NCBI GenBank assembly: GCA_051252515.1
Contig: JBPOFS010000004.1
Span: 124,001-188,000 of the forward strand
DNA: 64,000 nucleotides
Direction: 5' to 3'
Source: UBA5078 sp051252515
GTDB taxonomy: Bacteria > Pseudomonadota > Gammaproteobacteria > Pseudomonadales > Pseudohongiellaceae
In this document: piece by piece, positions 1-8,730 of the stretch
How the letters are laid out: each line of letters opens with the position of its first letter
How positions within the stretch are numbered: position 1 is the stretch's first letter
The notes under the pieces: generated by a model
The model's database searches: none
What the model was told of the DNA's origin: nothing
What the model saw: the letters and a program-made list of their open reading frames with translations, nothing else
Translations under genes and position numbers: made by a program

Positions 1-605
1 TGACGTGCCGCGTCGCTCATCATATCGGTGTAACCCGAACTGCGCAGACCGGGCATGGGATAATCTCGCGCCCTTGGGCCTTCAAACGGACTGCCATTCG
101 CCTGCAAGGTGCCGTTGATATTGCCCGCATTGCCAGACACGCCAATGGCATATTCCACACGGTCGTAATAGGGTTCTAAGTCTTCATAACTCATCGGCCA
201 GTCTTCGACTGTCGAGTCCTCAGGAATTCGATGTGCCCCATACCGTGCAGTGGTCTCACTCACGGTTTTAAAGTCCCAAGGATTAAGACGCCAGCTTTGT
301 GCCCAATAGTGCAGCGAGGTTCCGCCTACGCCGTTCATCATGGGGTGTCCACTGCCCTGCACGGCTTCAAAATTGATATTGGCGCGTACGGTAGGGATTT
401 CGTTCTTGGCTTTAGCCACTTGTTGGGGCCAGTCACGCAAATTATTACGCACTTCATCCGGTGCGAAATCGCGATTAGAAAACCAACCACCGGCCTCAAG
501 GCCAATCACGTTTAAACCCGCATTGACCAGTGGCAACACGGCAACACCGCCCACCGCGCCAAGCCCGATAACAACGACGTCAGTTTTGGGAAGTTCAGTG
601 GCCAT
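1..605 (-). CDS. GMC-family dehydrogenase flavoprotein subunit (partial)
   Basis: The gene runs off the left edge, so only about 201 N-terminal residues are present. It reads as the FAD subunit of a gluconate/sorbitol-type GMC dehydrogenase. Visible motifs are the Rossmann FAD motif GLGAVGG (residues 14-20), the ribose-binding Glu37 in LEAGG, and the GMC signature NGVGGTSLHYW around 91-101. It has no signal peptide. Its ATG (605) lies inside the end of the Tat-targeted subunit 3 gene (11-bp overlap), which fits translational coupling and, as known for this enzyme type, export as a passenger of the Tat-bearing subunit. A cytochrome c subunit often follows and would lie outside the window. The substrate cannot be told from this fragment. 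Confidence 0.9.
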   Translation of the reverse strand, partial: MATELPKTDVVVIGLGAVGGVAVLPLVNAGLNVIGLEAGGWFSNRDFAPDEVRNNLRDWPQQVAKAKNEIPTVRANINFEAVQGSGHPMMNGVGGTSLHYWAQSWRLNPWDFKTVSETTARYGAHRIPEDSTVEDWPMSYEDLEPYYDRVEYAIGVSGNAGNINGTLQANGSPFEGPRARDYPMPGLRSSGYTDMMSDAAR

Positions 606-1338
606 TGGCAGCACCTCCAGTAGATGATGAGCCAGAAGCAACTGGGTCCTTAAGGTGAGTAGGCATGTCATAGGCCGATTGGCGGCTGGGTGCCAAAGAG
701 GAACCCTGACTGACTTCATCGGGGGTCGCTACCGCGCGCACACCGGGATAACCCAACAAATCCCAACCGATAAAGTCTCGGTTGCCACCGTAATAGGGAT
801 CACTGAATGTTCCGTCGATGGTATGTGTCCTGACCATAAAGAAGAAACCACCGTTGAGTATGGGGTAGCCTTCTATGGGGCTCTCGATCATTGCTTCGAT
901 GATGGCGTCTTGTTCGGATTCTGGGAGAAGATGAAAGGACATCCCCTTGGCCTGTAAGGAGTAGTCTTCGAGAGAGGAAAGCCCCGCACCGTATTGCTCG
1001 CGCGAGGACGACATGGCACCGGCTAATGCACGGTCGATGTAATGGACTGCGCGTGCTTCGTGGGCGCCTGGGCCGCTTTCATCGCTGGGAATAATGCGTG
1101 AGGCGAAGGCGTCTAGTGTGGCGCTCTCAAGAGCTGTCAGGGTTTCGAAGGCTTCTCTTACTGGAATACGTTGTGGGCTAGCCGAGGCCGCAGCGGTTTG
1201 TGCTGTGAGCGAACCGCTACCGGCGGTCATTAGTGCCGCGCCGGTCAAGCCTACCCCTTTGAGCAGGTTACGCCGTGATTGCGATTGGGCCCCACCCTTA
1301 GCGCTTGCGTCTGCGCGGGTCTTCTTATCGTCACTCAT
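595..1338 (-). CDS. Gluconate 2-dehydrogenase subunit 3 family protein, Tat-exported
   Basis: A 247-residue small subunit of a membrane-associated GMC-type sugar/alcohol dehydrogenase. The N-terminus carries a twin-arginine signal (SRRNLLKG, residues 21-28, then a hydrophobic Ala/Gly-rich stretch ending near TAQTAAASA). The rest matches the subunit 3 fold (PF13618), which partners the flavoprotein subunit in the periplasm. I chose the ATG at 1338 because AGGAG sits 8 nt upstream; an in-frame ATG six codons earlier (1356) lacks such a site. The C-terminus is low in complexity (Gly/Ser-rich, ending GGAANGH) and overlaps the start of the GMC subunit gene. The two form one operon that continues to the left of the window. 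Confidence 0.88.
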   Translation of the reverse strand: MSDDKKTRADASAKGGAQSQSRRNLLKGVGLTGAALMTAGSGSLTAQTAAASASPQRIPVREAFETLTALESATLDAFASRIIPSDESGPGAHEARAVHYIDRALAGAMSSSREQYGAGLSSLEDYSLQAKGMSFHLLPESEQDAIIEAMIESPIEGYPILNGGFFFMVRTHTIDGTFSDPYYGGNRDFIGWDLLGYPGVRAVATPDEVSQGSSLAPSRQSAYDMPTHLKDPVASGSSSTGGAANGH

Positions 1339-1570
1339 TATTCTTGCTCCTAGCATGCGGAATGACCCGCTGCTTCTTCTTATTAGAGGAACTGTTTCTT
1401 ACCCGCAACCTTATCACTATCCGGACAAAAGAGAATGTCCAAATAACGCCTCAGCGTAAGCTTCATCGAAAACCCGTCCGAATGTGTATACAGGGACTGT
1501 TTCACGCTATAAAGTTCTCAGAGCAACTGGGACACTAACAAGAATCAAAATGCCTACCCGGAGAGAAAAG

Positions 1571-2146
1571 ATGATATCGCGACAACAGTTAACGAAATGC
1601 CTAGGTACCATGCTGGTGGTGTTCGCCTGCCTGCCGGTTTGGGCCGCAGATGAGATTCCGGAAACCATTGTGGTCACCAGCACCTCATTCGAGCATAACA
1701 CCGATATTCCGTGGCAATATTCGGCCTATGGCGCAGGGGTATCGCCTGAAATCTCATGGAGCAACTTGCCTGAGGGAACCCGCCAACTCGCGCTGATACT
1801 GGACGACCCTGTCGTTGGCATGTTGCAACCCTTCGTGCACTGGATTGCCTACAACATCCCCGTAACGGCCACTGGCCTGCCGGAGCGCCTGTCCCCCGAC
1901 GCCATCGTGACTTATCCGGGCCTCGAAGGCATGATCAATGGAGCCAATGGCATACGCCGCTCAGGGTATTTTGGTCCTCGCCCACCAGTCGATGGCAAGG
2001 TGCACACCTATAACTTCCGCATCTACGCGCTCGACCACGAGATGAATCTGCCCGACGGGCTCAACAAGGCTTCACTACTCAATGAGATGCGCGGGCATAT
2101 TTTGGCGACTGGTTTATTGACGGGCAACTTCGAATATACAGACTGA
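1571..2146 (+). CDS. YbhB/YbcL-type PEBP (Raf kinase inhibitor-like) protein, exported
   Basis: A 191-residue member of the phosphatidylethanolamine-binding protein family in its bacterial YbhB/YbcL form. Typical blocks are visible: SPEISWSNLP, the DDP of LALILDDP, HWIAYNIP, and GYFGPRPP followed by HTYNFRIYALD. The usual function is unknown small-molecule or protein binding. A Sec signal peptide ends at VWAADE, so it is probably periplasmic. The ATG at 1571 has GGAG about 7 nt upstream; an in-frame upstream ATG would add 29 residues without signal character. It is transcribed away from the dehydrogenase operon, and the 232-bp gap between them must hold both promoters. Confidence 0.88.
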   Translation: MISRQQLTKCLGTMLVVFACLPVWAADEIPETIVVTSTSFEHNTDIPWQYSAYGAGVSPEISWSNLPEGTRQLALILDDPVVGMLQPFVHWIAYNIPVTATGLPERLSPDAIVTYPGLEGMINGANGIRRSGYFGPRPPVDGKVHTYNFRIYALDHEMNLPDGLNKASLLNEMRGHILATGLLTGNFEYTD

Positions 2147-2192
2147 ACATAATCCTTACTGCCTAGGTTTTAAGCCCCATGGAGTTCAATAA

Positions 2193-2861
2193 ATGAAGTT
2201 TTTGCTTTTCTTAGGAACCGTTCGTGATAGCACACCGCCAAAACCTGCCCGTTTAGGTGCGCGAGTCGCACGGGCCGCACTTGAATGTTTGAAGGTTCGC
2301 TATAGCGAACATGAGATCGAACTGATTGATGCGCTAGAGTATCCACTAGAGCCTATTTTCAAACCACACTTTGCTTATGCTAAAAGTCAGGCACCTGACG
2401 CCCTCAATGAGCTTGCTAAAAAAATCGCAGCAGCCGATGGCTACATTATGCTCAGCCCCGAATACAATCACTCCATGAGCCCCGCATTAGCCAACCTTCT
2501 CAATCACTTTGGCAGTTCGTTATTTGCCTACAAACCGAGTGCGATAGTGACCTATTCCGCAGGACAATGGGGTGGAATGCGCGCGGCCATTGGCATGCGA
2601 GCGTATCTGTCTGAACTAGGGTGTTTGCCTGTGTCGGCGATGATTCACGTCCCTAAAGCACAAGAGGTGTTTACGGAGGATGGCGCGGCGCAACCGGGCG
2701 AAGATCAAGAGCGTTGGTTTGATTATTTTGGCCGCACCTTTACGCAATTGCATTGGTGGGCTGAGGCGACGCAAACGCATCGTGCATCGGTTGATCCGCA
2801 CGCGTTACTCAGAGATTTCAATAAAGATCCCTCACAACGCAATGCACCTAGTGGAGACTAG
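2193..2861 (+). CDS. NADPH-dependent FMN reductase family protein
   Basis: A 222-residue flavodoxin-fold reductase. The N-terminal strand plus phosphate loop (FLLFLGTVRDST, residues 3-14) and the FMN-contacting motif SPEYNHSMSPAL (88-99) are typical of PF03358. The family reduces FMN, quinones, azo compounds or chromate using NAD(P)H in the cytosol; the substrate here is unknown. It has no signal peptide. It lies 46 nt after the PEBP gene on the same strand and may be co-transcribed with it. Confidence 0.86.
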   Translation: MKFLLFLGTVRDSTPPKPARLGARVARAALECLKVRYSEHEIELIDALEYPLEPIFKPHFAYAKSQAPDALNELAKKIAAADGYIMLSPEYNHSMSPALANLLNHFGSSLFAYKPSAIVTYSAGQWGGMRAAIGMRAYLSELGCLPVSAMIHVPKAQEVFTEDGAAQPGEDQERWFDYFGRTFTQLHWWAEATQTHRASVDPHALLRDFNKDPSQRNAPSGD

Positions 2862-2949
2862 AGAAAGCTTACGCATCGCCTTTGTTTCTATACTGAACTA
2901 TGACTATACTCGAACGACATTCTCGACAATAACAACAAAGAGATCTCTA

Positions 2950-3912
2950 ATGAGAAAAATCCTGCTCGCGTGTTTGATACTTACGCTGTTCTCCCCTTTC
3001 GCCTCGGCCCAACGGCCTATACGGCAACTGCTCCCCCTACGCGCCTACACCCTTCAAGATTACCAGCCCGTGGACTTCACCGAGGCATTTGCTTTGCCGG
3101 CCTCCATCGAGGCAGCGTCCTACGCCAGCGTGGCGATGAACGCTAAGGACAATATAGTCATCCTTAGCCGCGGCACACCAACCTTTCTCGAGTTTGAAAA
3201 GGATGGCCGTTTCGTGCGCTCCTTCGGCGCCGACGATTTATTCAATCGCAGCCATGGCTTACACATCGACAAGGATGACAACATCTGGGCTACCGATGTG
3301 TCAGACCACGTGGTGATGAAACTCGATTCCGATGGCAATGTGTTAATGACGATTGGTACTAAGGGCGAATCCGGTGAATGGAACGAAGCCACTGGCGATC
3401 ATCTATTCTCGCAACCTAACGATGTGGCATTAGACTCAATGGGCAACATCTATGTAGCTCAAGGCCATGGAGGGGACTTTCCAGGCATCCTTAAATTCAG
3501 CCCAAGCGGCCAGTTCATAACCCAATGGGGCAGCAAGGGTTATGACGTGGGCCAGTACGTGACAGCCCACGCCATTGAGATTGATGCCGATGACGTGCTC
3601 TATGTGGCTGATCGCGAAAGCATGCGAATACAGCGTTACGATACCAGCGGCAATCTAATGCGCCAATGGAGTTTCGATGCCATGGTTTGCGCCATGTTCC
3701 TTCATACCGATGGCTTTATGTACATCACGACGGGCTTTGACGGCGAGTTGGCGAAGGTCGATATGGATGGCAACGTATTAGGCTCTATTGGCAGCCCAGG
3801 GGACGGTAACGGGCAGTTTGGTGAGGCGCATGCGCTAACGCTAGACAGTCAAGGCAACGCCTACATCAGCGACGTGATTCTTGATCGGGTGCAAACCTTT
3901 AAGAAGCAATAA
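2950..3912 (+). CDS. Exported NHL-repeat beta-propeller protein
   Basis: A 320-residue secreted protein with a signal peptide (LLACLILTLFSPFASA) followed by about six NHL-type repeats. Recurrent blocks such as GLHIDKDDNIWATD, DVALDSMGNIYVAQG, AIEIDADDVLYVADR and ALTLDSQGNAYISD mark the blades. The fold resembles the propeller of peptidyl-alpha-hydroxyglycine lyase, but whether any lyase activity exists is unknown. I chose ATG 2950 because the signal peptide begins there; the frame stays open upstream into the FMN reductase gene, which I take to be chance. It is followed after 25 nt by the next gene and may share its transcript. Confidence 0.82.
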   Translation: MRKILLACLILTLFSPFASAQRPIRQLLPLRAYTLQDYQPVDFTEAFALPASIEAASYASVAMNAKDNIVILSRGTPTFLEFEKDGRFVRSFGADDLFNRSHGLHIDKDDNIWATDVSDHVVMKLDSDGNVLMTIGTKGESGEWNEATGDHLFSQPNDVALDSMGNIYVAQGHGGDFPGILKFSPSGQFITQWGSKGYDVGQYVTAHAIEIDADDVLYVADRESMRIQRYDTSGNLMRQWSFDAMVCAMFLHTDGFMYITTGFDGELAKVDMDGNVLGSIGSPGDGNGQFGEAHALTLDSQGNAYISDVILDRVQTFKKQ

Positions 3913-3937
3913 ATTTTCGCCAAACATGTAGGTCATT

Positions 3938-4678
3938 ATGAAATTTTCACTTTCGCTTTTAATGCTATCGCTACTGCTAACAACGTTTGTGCACTCCGCG
4001 GAATTTACGCCGGAACAACAACGGCGACAAATTATCCGTGAAAATCTTCGGCTCGCAGGAAAAAACCTACCGCTTGGCAAAGTGCAATTCCAAACCCTGT
4101 GTTCAGAAGCCGAAGGCAAGAATTGGTGCGAGGGTTATATCGCCGCCATAGTCACAATCCACCAAATTCCCACAAATTGTTTACCTCGGTCAGACATGGC
4201 ACCGTTTGTTTATGGATCTGTTTGGGAACACACTAATCACTGGTTGTCGAAACAACCACAGGACTCAACTTTCACTTTCTACGATGCGATCACCCGTGCG
4301 CTTTCCGAAGATGACCGCTGCCCTATAGGAGCAACGCTGCAATTCGACGCCCCTGACTATGTCCCCTATTCCGATGCTGAGTGGATACACCTGCACACAC
4401 TCGATCAACCTACAATGCTGCAAACCGCTGAGCCAATCTATCCACCTGAAGCACGGCAAGAAGGCATTGAGGGCTGGACCCAAGTATCATTCACTGTCAC
4501 TGAAACAGGGGATGTTCAAGAAGTTTCTATAGTCGATTCTGAGCCTCCCGAAATATTCGATGCAGCGTCGATCGAAGCGGTCTCCAAATTCAAGTATGGG
4601 CCCTATATGATAAGAGGGGAAATTAGAGAAGTTCCCAATATGCAGCATGTATTTCGATTTAGTTTAGAGTCGGATTAA
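3938..4678 (+). CDS. Exported protein with Rap1a/Tai-like domain fused to a TonB C-terminal domain
   Basis: A 246-residue protein with a signal peptide (residues 1-20, cut near VHSA). Residues about 50-130 carry four cysteines (55, 64, 81, 128) in the pattern LC..WCEGYI..NCLP..RCP, which resembles the periplasmic Rap1a/Tai immunity-protein fold. Residues about 160-245 are a TonB C-terminal domain (IYPPEARQEGIEGW, then FTVTETGDVQEVSIVDS). It has no N-terminal membrane anchor or Pro-rich stalk, so it is unlikely to be a standard energy transducer. The domain reading is by motif only. It ends 24 nt before the convergent LysR gene. Confidence 0.7.
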   Translation: MKFSLSLLMLSLLLTTFVHSAEFTPEQQRRQIIRENLRLAGKNLPLGKVQFQTLCSEAEGKNWCEGYIAAIVTIHQIPTNCLPRSDMAPFVYGSVWEHTNHWLSKQPQDSTFTFYDAITRALSEDDRCPIGATLQFDAPDYVPYSDAEWIHLHTLDQPTMLQTAEPIYPPEARQEGIEGWTQVSFTVTETGDVQEVSIVDSEPPEIFDAASIEAVSKFKYGPYMIRGEIREVPNMQHVFRFSLESD

Positions 4679-4701
4679 ACCGAAAGGGTCAGAGGTCATT
4701 T

Positions 4702-5607
4702 TCAATACTTTCCCTTTACTCTCGCCACCAAAAAATCCACCGCCACTTTCACCTTGGGCACTAGATAGCGCTGCTTTTGATAAAGCAGGTAAACCGCTAG
4801 CTCTTTGTTTTGCGTGACCTTGAGCTCTGGCTCTAACGACAATACTTGCAACTCGCCACGCTGAAGGTAATCCGCCAACATCCAGCGTGGCGCCATCATG
4901 ATCCCCTCACCGTTAGCCGCTTTTTTGGCCAACCATTTGCCATTGTTGGAGATCGCTGCATGGGGGACAGAAGCCGTATGCCATTGCTCGTCCTGATGGT
5001 AATACCAACTTTGCGCCCCGTTCGGCGTGCGAAAGTACAAGCCTTTATGCTGACGTAATTCCTGCGGGTGTTTGGGAGTGCCGTGCTCAGCAAAATAAGT
5101 AGGTGCAGCGACCGCAACAAACTCATTGTCCATAAGTCGAATCGCCAACACTCGCTCATTCGGCGCATAGCCTCCGCGAATCGCAATGTCCACATCATCC
5201 CGAGCGAGGGCAGACAACTCATCGCTTAGGCTGATATCGAGAACGATTTCGGGATAGAGTGTGCTGAACTCCTCAAACAGGGGTAACAATATGCGCTCAC
5301 CAAAGCCGACCATCGCGCTGATCCTGAGCAAGCCCATGGGTTTAGCGTGATAGCTTCTTACTGACTCGTTGCTCTGTTCCAGTTGTTGCAAGATGTCTTG
5401 TACTTGCGAGAAATAGTCACGCCCGATCTCGGTCAGTTGCACGCTTCGAGTAGTTCGCTTCAATAGGCTCGCACCTAGGCTTTTCTCCAGATCCGCCACG
5501 CGGCGAGACAAAGAGGAAGAAGGCACGTCAAATTGCTTTGCCGCCTTGGTAAAACTGCCAGACTCCGCTACCGCCGCAAAATATTTGAGAGCTCGTAATT
5601 GATCCAT
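4702..5607 (-). CDS. LysR-family transcriptional regulator
   Basis: A 301-residue regulator with the LysR helix-turn-helix at residues about 1-60 (LKYFAAVAESGSFTKAAKQF, then SSLSRRVADLEKSLG and LKRTTRSVQLTEIG) followed by a periplasmic-binding-like effector domain. It resembles the CrgA/DsdC-like branch that often controls a divergent oxidoreductase. It is divergently arranged with the CurA-type reductase at 5737, with 129 bp between the starts; this is the classic layout for control of the neighbour and of itself. The effector is unknown. Confidence 0.92.
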   Translation of the reverse strand: MDQLRALKYFAAVAESGSFTKAAKQFDVPSSSLSRRVADLEKSLGASLLKRTTRSVQLTEIGRDYFSQVQDILQQLEQSNESVRSYHAKPMGLLRISAMVGFGERILLPLFEEFSTLYPEIVLDISLSDELSALARDDVDIAIRGGYAPNERVLAIRLMDNEFVAVAAPTYFAEHGTPKHPQELRQHKGLYFRTPNGAQSWYYHQDEQWHTASVPHAAISNNGKWLAKKAANGEGIMMAPRWMLADYLQRGELQVLSLEPELKVTQNKELAVYLLYQKQRYLVPKVKVAVDFLVARVKGKY

Positions 5608-5681
5608 GTTTCGGTTAATCCCAGCTTATTAATGCTTTAAAGACAATAAAGATTAGCATACCACCCTATATATCCATGCAT

Positions 5682-5696
5682 TTATTACAGTAATAA
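5682..5696. promoter_or_regulatory. Candidate LysR operator: TTATTA-CAG-TAATAA inverted repeat
   Basis: A perfect 6-bp inverted repeat with a 3-nt centre lies in the divergent LysR/CurA-type promoter region, 40 nt upstream of the reductase ATG. It contains the T-N11-A spacing typical of LysR sites. The region is AT-rich, so chance is possible. Confidence 0.35.
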
Positions 5697-5736
5697 TGAC
5701 CTCATAAACCCATTTCATACATTAACGGAGAAAATC

Positions 5737-6735
5737 ATGAGCACTTATACAGAGATCCATCTTGTCGCCCGTCCAGAGCCAGGCCCTATCACACCAGACC
5801 TTTTTGAAGTGGTTAAGAAAGAAATCCCCAAGGCAGGCCCAGGTCAGGTTCTGGTTAAGCAAACTCATATGTCGCTAGACCCTGCGATGCGCGGTTGGAT
5901 GAGCCCTGATCTCGACAGCTATATACCACCTGTGAATTTGGGTGACGTGATGCGCTCATCCGGTTTAGGCGAAGTGGTTGAAAGCAACAGCCCCGATTTT
6001 AAAGTGGGCGATCGTGTGATGGGCATGATGGGATGGACTGAATATTATCTTGGCTCTGGCGAAGGTCTCAGACAGGTACAGGAAGGCCTTGACGCTGAGA
6101 TGGCGCTATCGGTGTTTGCTCTGCCAGGATTGACCGCTACCCAAGGCCTATACGGCTTCAGCACGCCTAAAGCGGGCGAGACGATCGTTGTTAGTGGTGC
6201 CGCCGGTTCGGTTGGATCGATAGTAGGCCAATTAGCCAAAGCCGATGGATTGAACGTCGTGGGCGTTGCCGGTAGTGATGAAAAATGCGAATGGCTGACA
6301 AAGGAGCTGGGCTTCGATGGCGCTATCAATTACAAGAGCGATGACCTTGCAGCAAAATTAACGGAACTAGCTCCTAACGGTATCGATATGTATTTCGAGA
6401 ACACCGGTGGCCCCATTCAGCAACACGTCGTAGACAATATGAATGCTCATGGGCGCATCGTCGTTTGTGGAATGATCGCCGATTACAGCACCGCCGTCCC
6501 AAGCGCAGGCCCCAACTGGCTTTCAGTTATCAAGAAGCGTTTAACGATCCAAGGTTTCACCATGCCTGATCACTTCGATCAAGTACCCGCCCTTGTCACT
6601 AAACTGGCCCCCTATGTGATGTCCGGAAAAATCAAACACCGTGCCCATATCATTGAAGGACTGGAATCTTCTATCGATGGACTAAACCTTCTCTTTACCG
6701 GCGGCAACAAAGGCAAGTTGATCGTAAAACTTTAA
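5737..6735 (+). CDS. NADP-dependent oxidoreductase of the CurA/LTB4-dehydrogenase MDR family
   Basis: A 332-residue zinc-free medium-chain reductase. Family marks are the N-terminal HMSLDPAMRGWM block, GDVMRSSGLGEVVES, and the nucleotide-binding segment VSGAAGSVGSIVGQLAK (about 152-168). Members reduce the double bond of alpha,beta-unsaturated ketones or aldehydes with NADPH, for example in curcumin or alkenal reduction. The structural and catalytic zinc ligands of alcohol dehydrogenases are absent, as expected for this branch. An AACGGAG ribosome site precedes the ATG. It is likely controlled by the divergent LysR gene and is cytosolic. Confidence 0.93.
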   Translation: MSTYTEIHLVARPEPGPITPDLFEVVKKEIPKAGPGQVLVKQTHMSLDPAMRGWMSPDLDSYIPPVNLGDVMRSSGLGEVVESNSPDFKVGDRVMGMMGWTEYYLGSGEGLRQVQEGLDAEMALSVFALPGLTATQGLYGFSTPKAGETIVVSGAAGSVGSIVGQLAKADGLNVVGVAGSDEKCEWLTKELGFDGAINYKSDDLAAKLTELAPNGIDMYFENTGGPIQQHVVDNMNAHGRIVVCGMIADYSTAVPSAGPNWLSVIKKRLTIQGFTMPDHFDQVPALVTKLAPYVMSGKIKHRAHIIEGLESSIDGLNLLFTGGNKGKLIVKL

Positions 6736-6773
6736 GATAAGACTGTATCTACTCATCGTCCTTAACTTTATAC

Positions 6774-6809
6774 TTGTTGGTAGAGACGTTTAATCATCTC
6801 TACCAACAA
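6774..6809 (+). terminator. 13-bp perfect hairpin between reductase and DUF2986 genes
   Basis: TTGTTGGTAGAGA and its exact complement flank a 10-nt loop. There is no U-tract on either strand. It could end the upstream transcript in a non-canonical way or act as a leader structure for the small gene that begins 67 nt later. Confidence 0.55.
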
Positions 6810-6875
6810 ATCGAGCACTCTGCCCCCTTGATTTTTCGACCCTTTGAATTTCTGGAAAACCTAGGTAAAGACAGT

Positions 6876-7028
6876 ATGAATCGTCGTAAAAAAGTTAGTC
6901 AAACGTTGATCGCTCGCGCTAAAAGAGCAAAAGCAAAATTGGCCCCTAAAACTAAAGAAAAATACATTAGTAAAGCAGATCGGGCCGCCCTAGCAGAAGA
7001 ACCCGCTCAAGACACTAGCGCCACTTAA
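6876..7028 (+). CDS. DUF2986 small basic protein
   Basis: A 50-residue, very basic protein starting MNRRKKVSQTLIARAKRAKA and continuing with KLAPKTKEKYISKADRA. This pattern (MNRRKK, KLxPK, KYISKADRA) matches DUF2986, a family of tiny proteins of unknown function seen in marine gammaproteobacteria. The ATG at 6876 is chosen because the family always begins MNRRKK; the frame extends 34 codons further up through the hairpin, which I regard as non-coding leader. The charge suggests nucleic-acid or ribosome binding, which is inference. Confidence 0.8.
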   Translation: MNRRKKVSQTLIARAKRAKAKLAPKTKEKYISKADRAALAEEPAQDTSAT

Positions 7029-7041
7029 GCGTTAAGCGCAT

Positions 7042-7734
7042 TTAATTGCCAGGATCATATTGGTAATGATGAAAGACTTCGTTATAGGTTGAGGCAACAG
7101 GTTTTCCTTCCACAGTGGCTGGAATGTAAAGACTGTTGCGGATGATTTTTTCAATCTCACTAGCACATTGGTTTTCCTGTGGATCTTTGGAAAATTGCAA
7201 CTGCGCAACTTGGCCTTCTGCAGAAACATTTGCCAACACAGAAATCGGCAACTCTTTCGGGTCAAAACACTTTAAATCAAACTTCGAAAGCGAGCGTTGT
7301 GCCGCCGTATAATGAGGTCCAAGACTTTCGATGTCGTAAAGGTGGTTCTCCAGCACCTCGATAGTTTTGATCTCATCTTTCTGTTCATAGATCACTGAAA
7401 AATTAAACCATACACTCTCACGTTCACCATCGATGGTGGCTGGGGTAATACGGAATTTTCTAGTACTTCTGACAATTACTTTTCTGATTCTGTTTTCAAT
7501 AACGTAGTCGTCATTGCTGAAGCATATTGTCCCTTCCATCTCGCCACTTAAATGCACCATGGCGCCGCACTTAATCAAAATAGCAGAACCCGCACTGTGA
7601 TTAGGGAACCTCAGATTTTCTACAAACTCTGGCAATTTATCACCGAAATGGGCTGCGGAAAAATCCACAGCGCTTTGCGCCCCAAAGCTAGGCAATGAGG
7701 CGAAAAGCAATAAAGCTAAGCGGCTAGATAACAC
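7042..7734 (-). CDS. Exported protein with two TonB C-terminal-like repeats
   Basis: A 230-residue protein with a signal peptide (LALLLFASLPSFGAQSA). I do not recognise it as a named family. Residues about 40-130 and 160-226 both resemble TonB C-terminal modules; the second has ISVLANVSAEGQVAQLQFSK, then a helix and SLYIPATVEGKPV. It lacks a TM anchor and Pro-rich stalk. Its start overlaps the end of the haloalkane dehalogenase gene by 11 bp, so the two are probably co-translated. A role as a periplasmic accessory protein is a guess. Confidence 0.68.
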   Translation of the reverse strand: MLSSRLALLLFASLPSFGAQSAVDFSAAHFGDKLPEFVENLRFPNHSAGSAILIKCGAMVHLSGEMEGTICFSNDDYVIENRIRKVIVRSTRKFRITPATIDGERESVWFNFSVIYEQKDEIKTIEVLENHLYDIESLGPHYTAAQRSLSKFDLKCFDPKELPISVLANVSAEGQVAQLQFSKDPQENQCASEIEKIIRNSLYIPATVEGKPVASTYNEVFHHYQYDPGN

Positions 7735-8707
7735 CAGAACTCATCCACTCAGACAACGCACGACCAATCGCATCGGGTGACACTTCCTGCACATAATGAC
7801 TGCCAAAGACGGTCACTTCCTTTTGGTTTTTGAAACTGCGGATATAGTCCAAAAGTGGACCGGGTGTGATGAGTGCACCAGGGTTCACCCGTATAAATAA
7901 TTTGGGAATATCACTTGCGGCAAACCAATCGGTGTAGCTTGTCACCAGCGCGACGGTATCCGCTGGATTGCCCCCTCTTGGCAGCTCGCGAGGCCACTCC
8001 AACGTAGGACGCCGGCTTTCACCCGCTTCTAAATAAGGGCGACGGTACTCGTTCTTATCTTCCTCTGTCAGGTAATAGCCTAAACCCCCAATCAAGATCT
8101 GCTCGATGAATACATTATTCTGTAGCACTGCCTCCTCGCCTCTTTCGGAACGGAAGACGTTAAAAATGCCACTGTCAGGTTCAGGGATGGCAGGAAGGCT
8201 CGACGGATTCAGGATGGCTTCCATATAGGCGATACCGCGAATACGTTCTGGGAATTTCTGCGCGTAGCTAAGGCCGATACCTGAGCCCCAGTCGTGAATG
8301 ACAAGCGTCACACGCTCGCTCACGCCTATGGCGTCTAGCATCTCAAAGACATAGTCGAGGTGGGTACTAAACTTATAGACCCCATCCGCACTATTGGGCA
8401 ATGCATCAGAGTCACCCATGCCTATTAAATCAGGGGCGATGCAACGTCCAAGGTGTTGTACGTGAGGGATAATATTGCGCCATAGATACGACGACGTAGG
8501 GTTGCCATGAAGGAACACGATAGGGTCACCCGTGCCACCTTCGTAATAGGCCATATCTAGGCCGCGCACTTGAACTTTCTTTTTCTTAGCTGCCCAAGAG
8601 GACTCTTGTGCATGGGCCTTTTGAGAGTTTAATGCTAAGGGTAATGCTGCAGCAGTGCCCGCAAGCGCCACCGCTTGAATGAGTTTTCTACGATTAAACG
8701 TGGACAT
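7724..8707 (-). CDS. Haloalkane dehalogenase (HLD-II-like), Tat-exported
   Basis: A 327-residue alpha/beta hydrolase with the complete haloalkane dehalogenase site: nucleophile Asp139 and Trp140 in VIHDWGSG, Asn69 of HGNPTSS for halide binding, Glu163 in AYMEAI as the acid placed after strand 6 (the HLD-II arrangement), and His304 in GSHYVQE. The enzyme cleaves carbon-halogen bonds of haloalkanes with water. Residues 6-34 form a twin-arginine-like signal (RRKLIQ, then a hydrophobic stretch to AHAQ), so the enzyme should be periplasmic, while many family members lack a signal. The stop overlaps the next gene, and an exported methyltransferase-like gene lies 23 nt upstream in the same operon. 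Confidence 0.92.
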   Translation of the reverse strand: MSTFNRRKLIQAVALAGTAAALPLALNSQKAHAQESSWAAKKKKVQVRGLDMAYYEGGTGDPIVFLHGNPTSSYLWRNIIPHVQHLGRCIAPDLIGMGDSDALPNSADGVYKFSTHLDYVFEMLDAIGVSERVTLVIHDWGSGIGLSYAQKFPERIRGIAYMEAILNPSSLPAIPEPDSGIFNVFRSERGEEAVLQNNVFIEQILIGGLGYYLTEEDKNEYRRPYLEAGESRRPTLEWPRELPRGGNPADTVALVTSYTDWFAASDIPKLFIRVNPGALITPGPLLDYIRSFKNQKEVTVFGSHYVQEVSPDAIGRALSEWMSSGVI

Positions 8708-8730
8708 AGTCCGTTCCTTTTTTATTTTTT

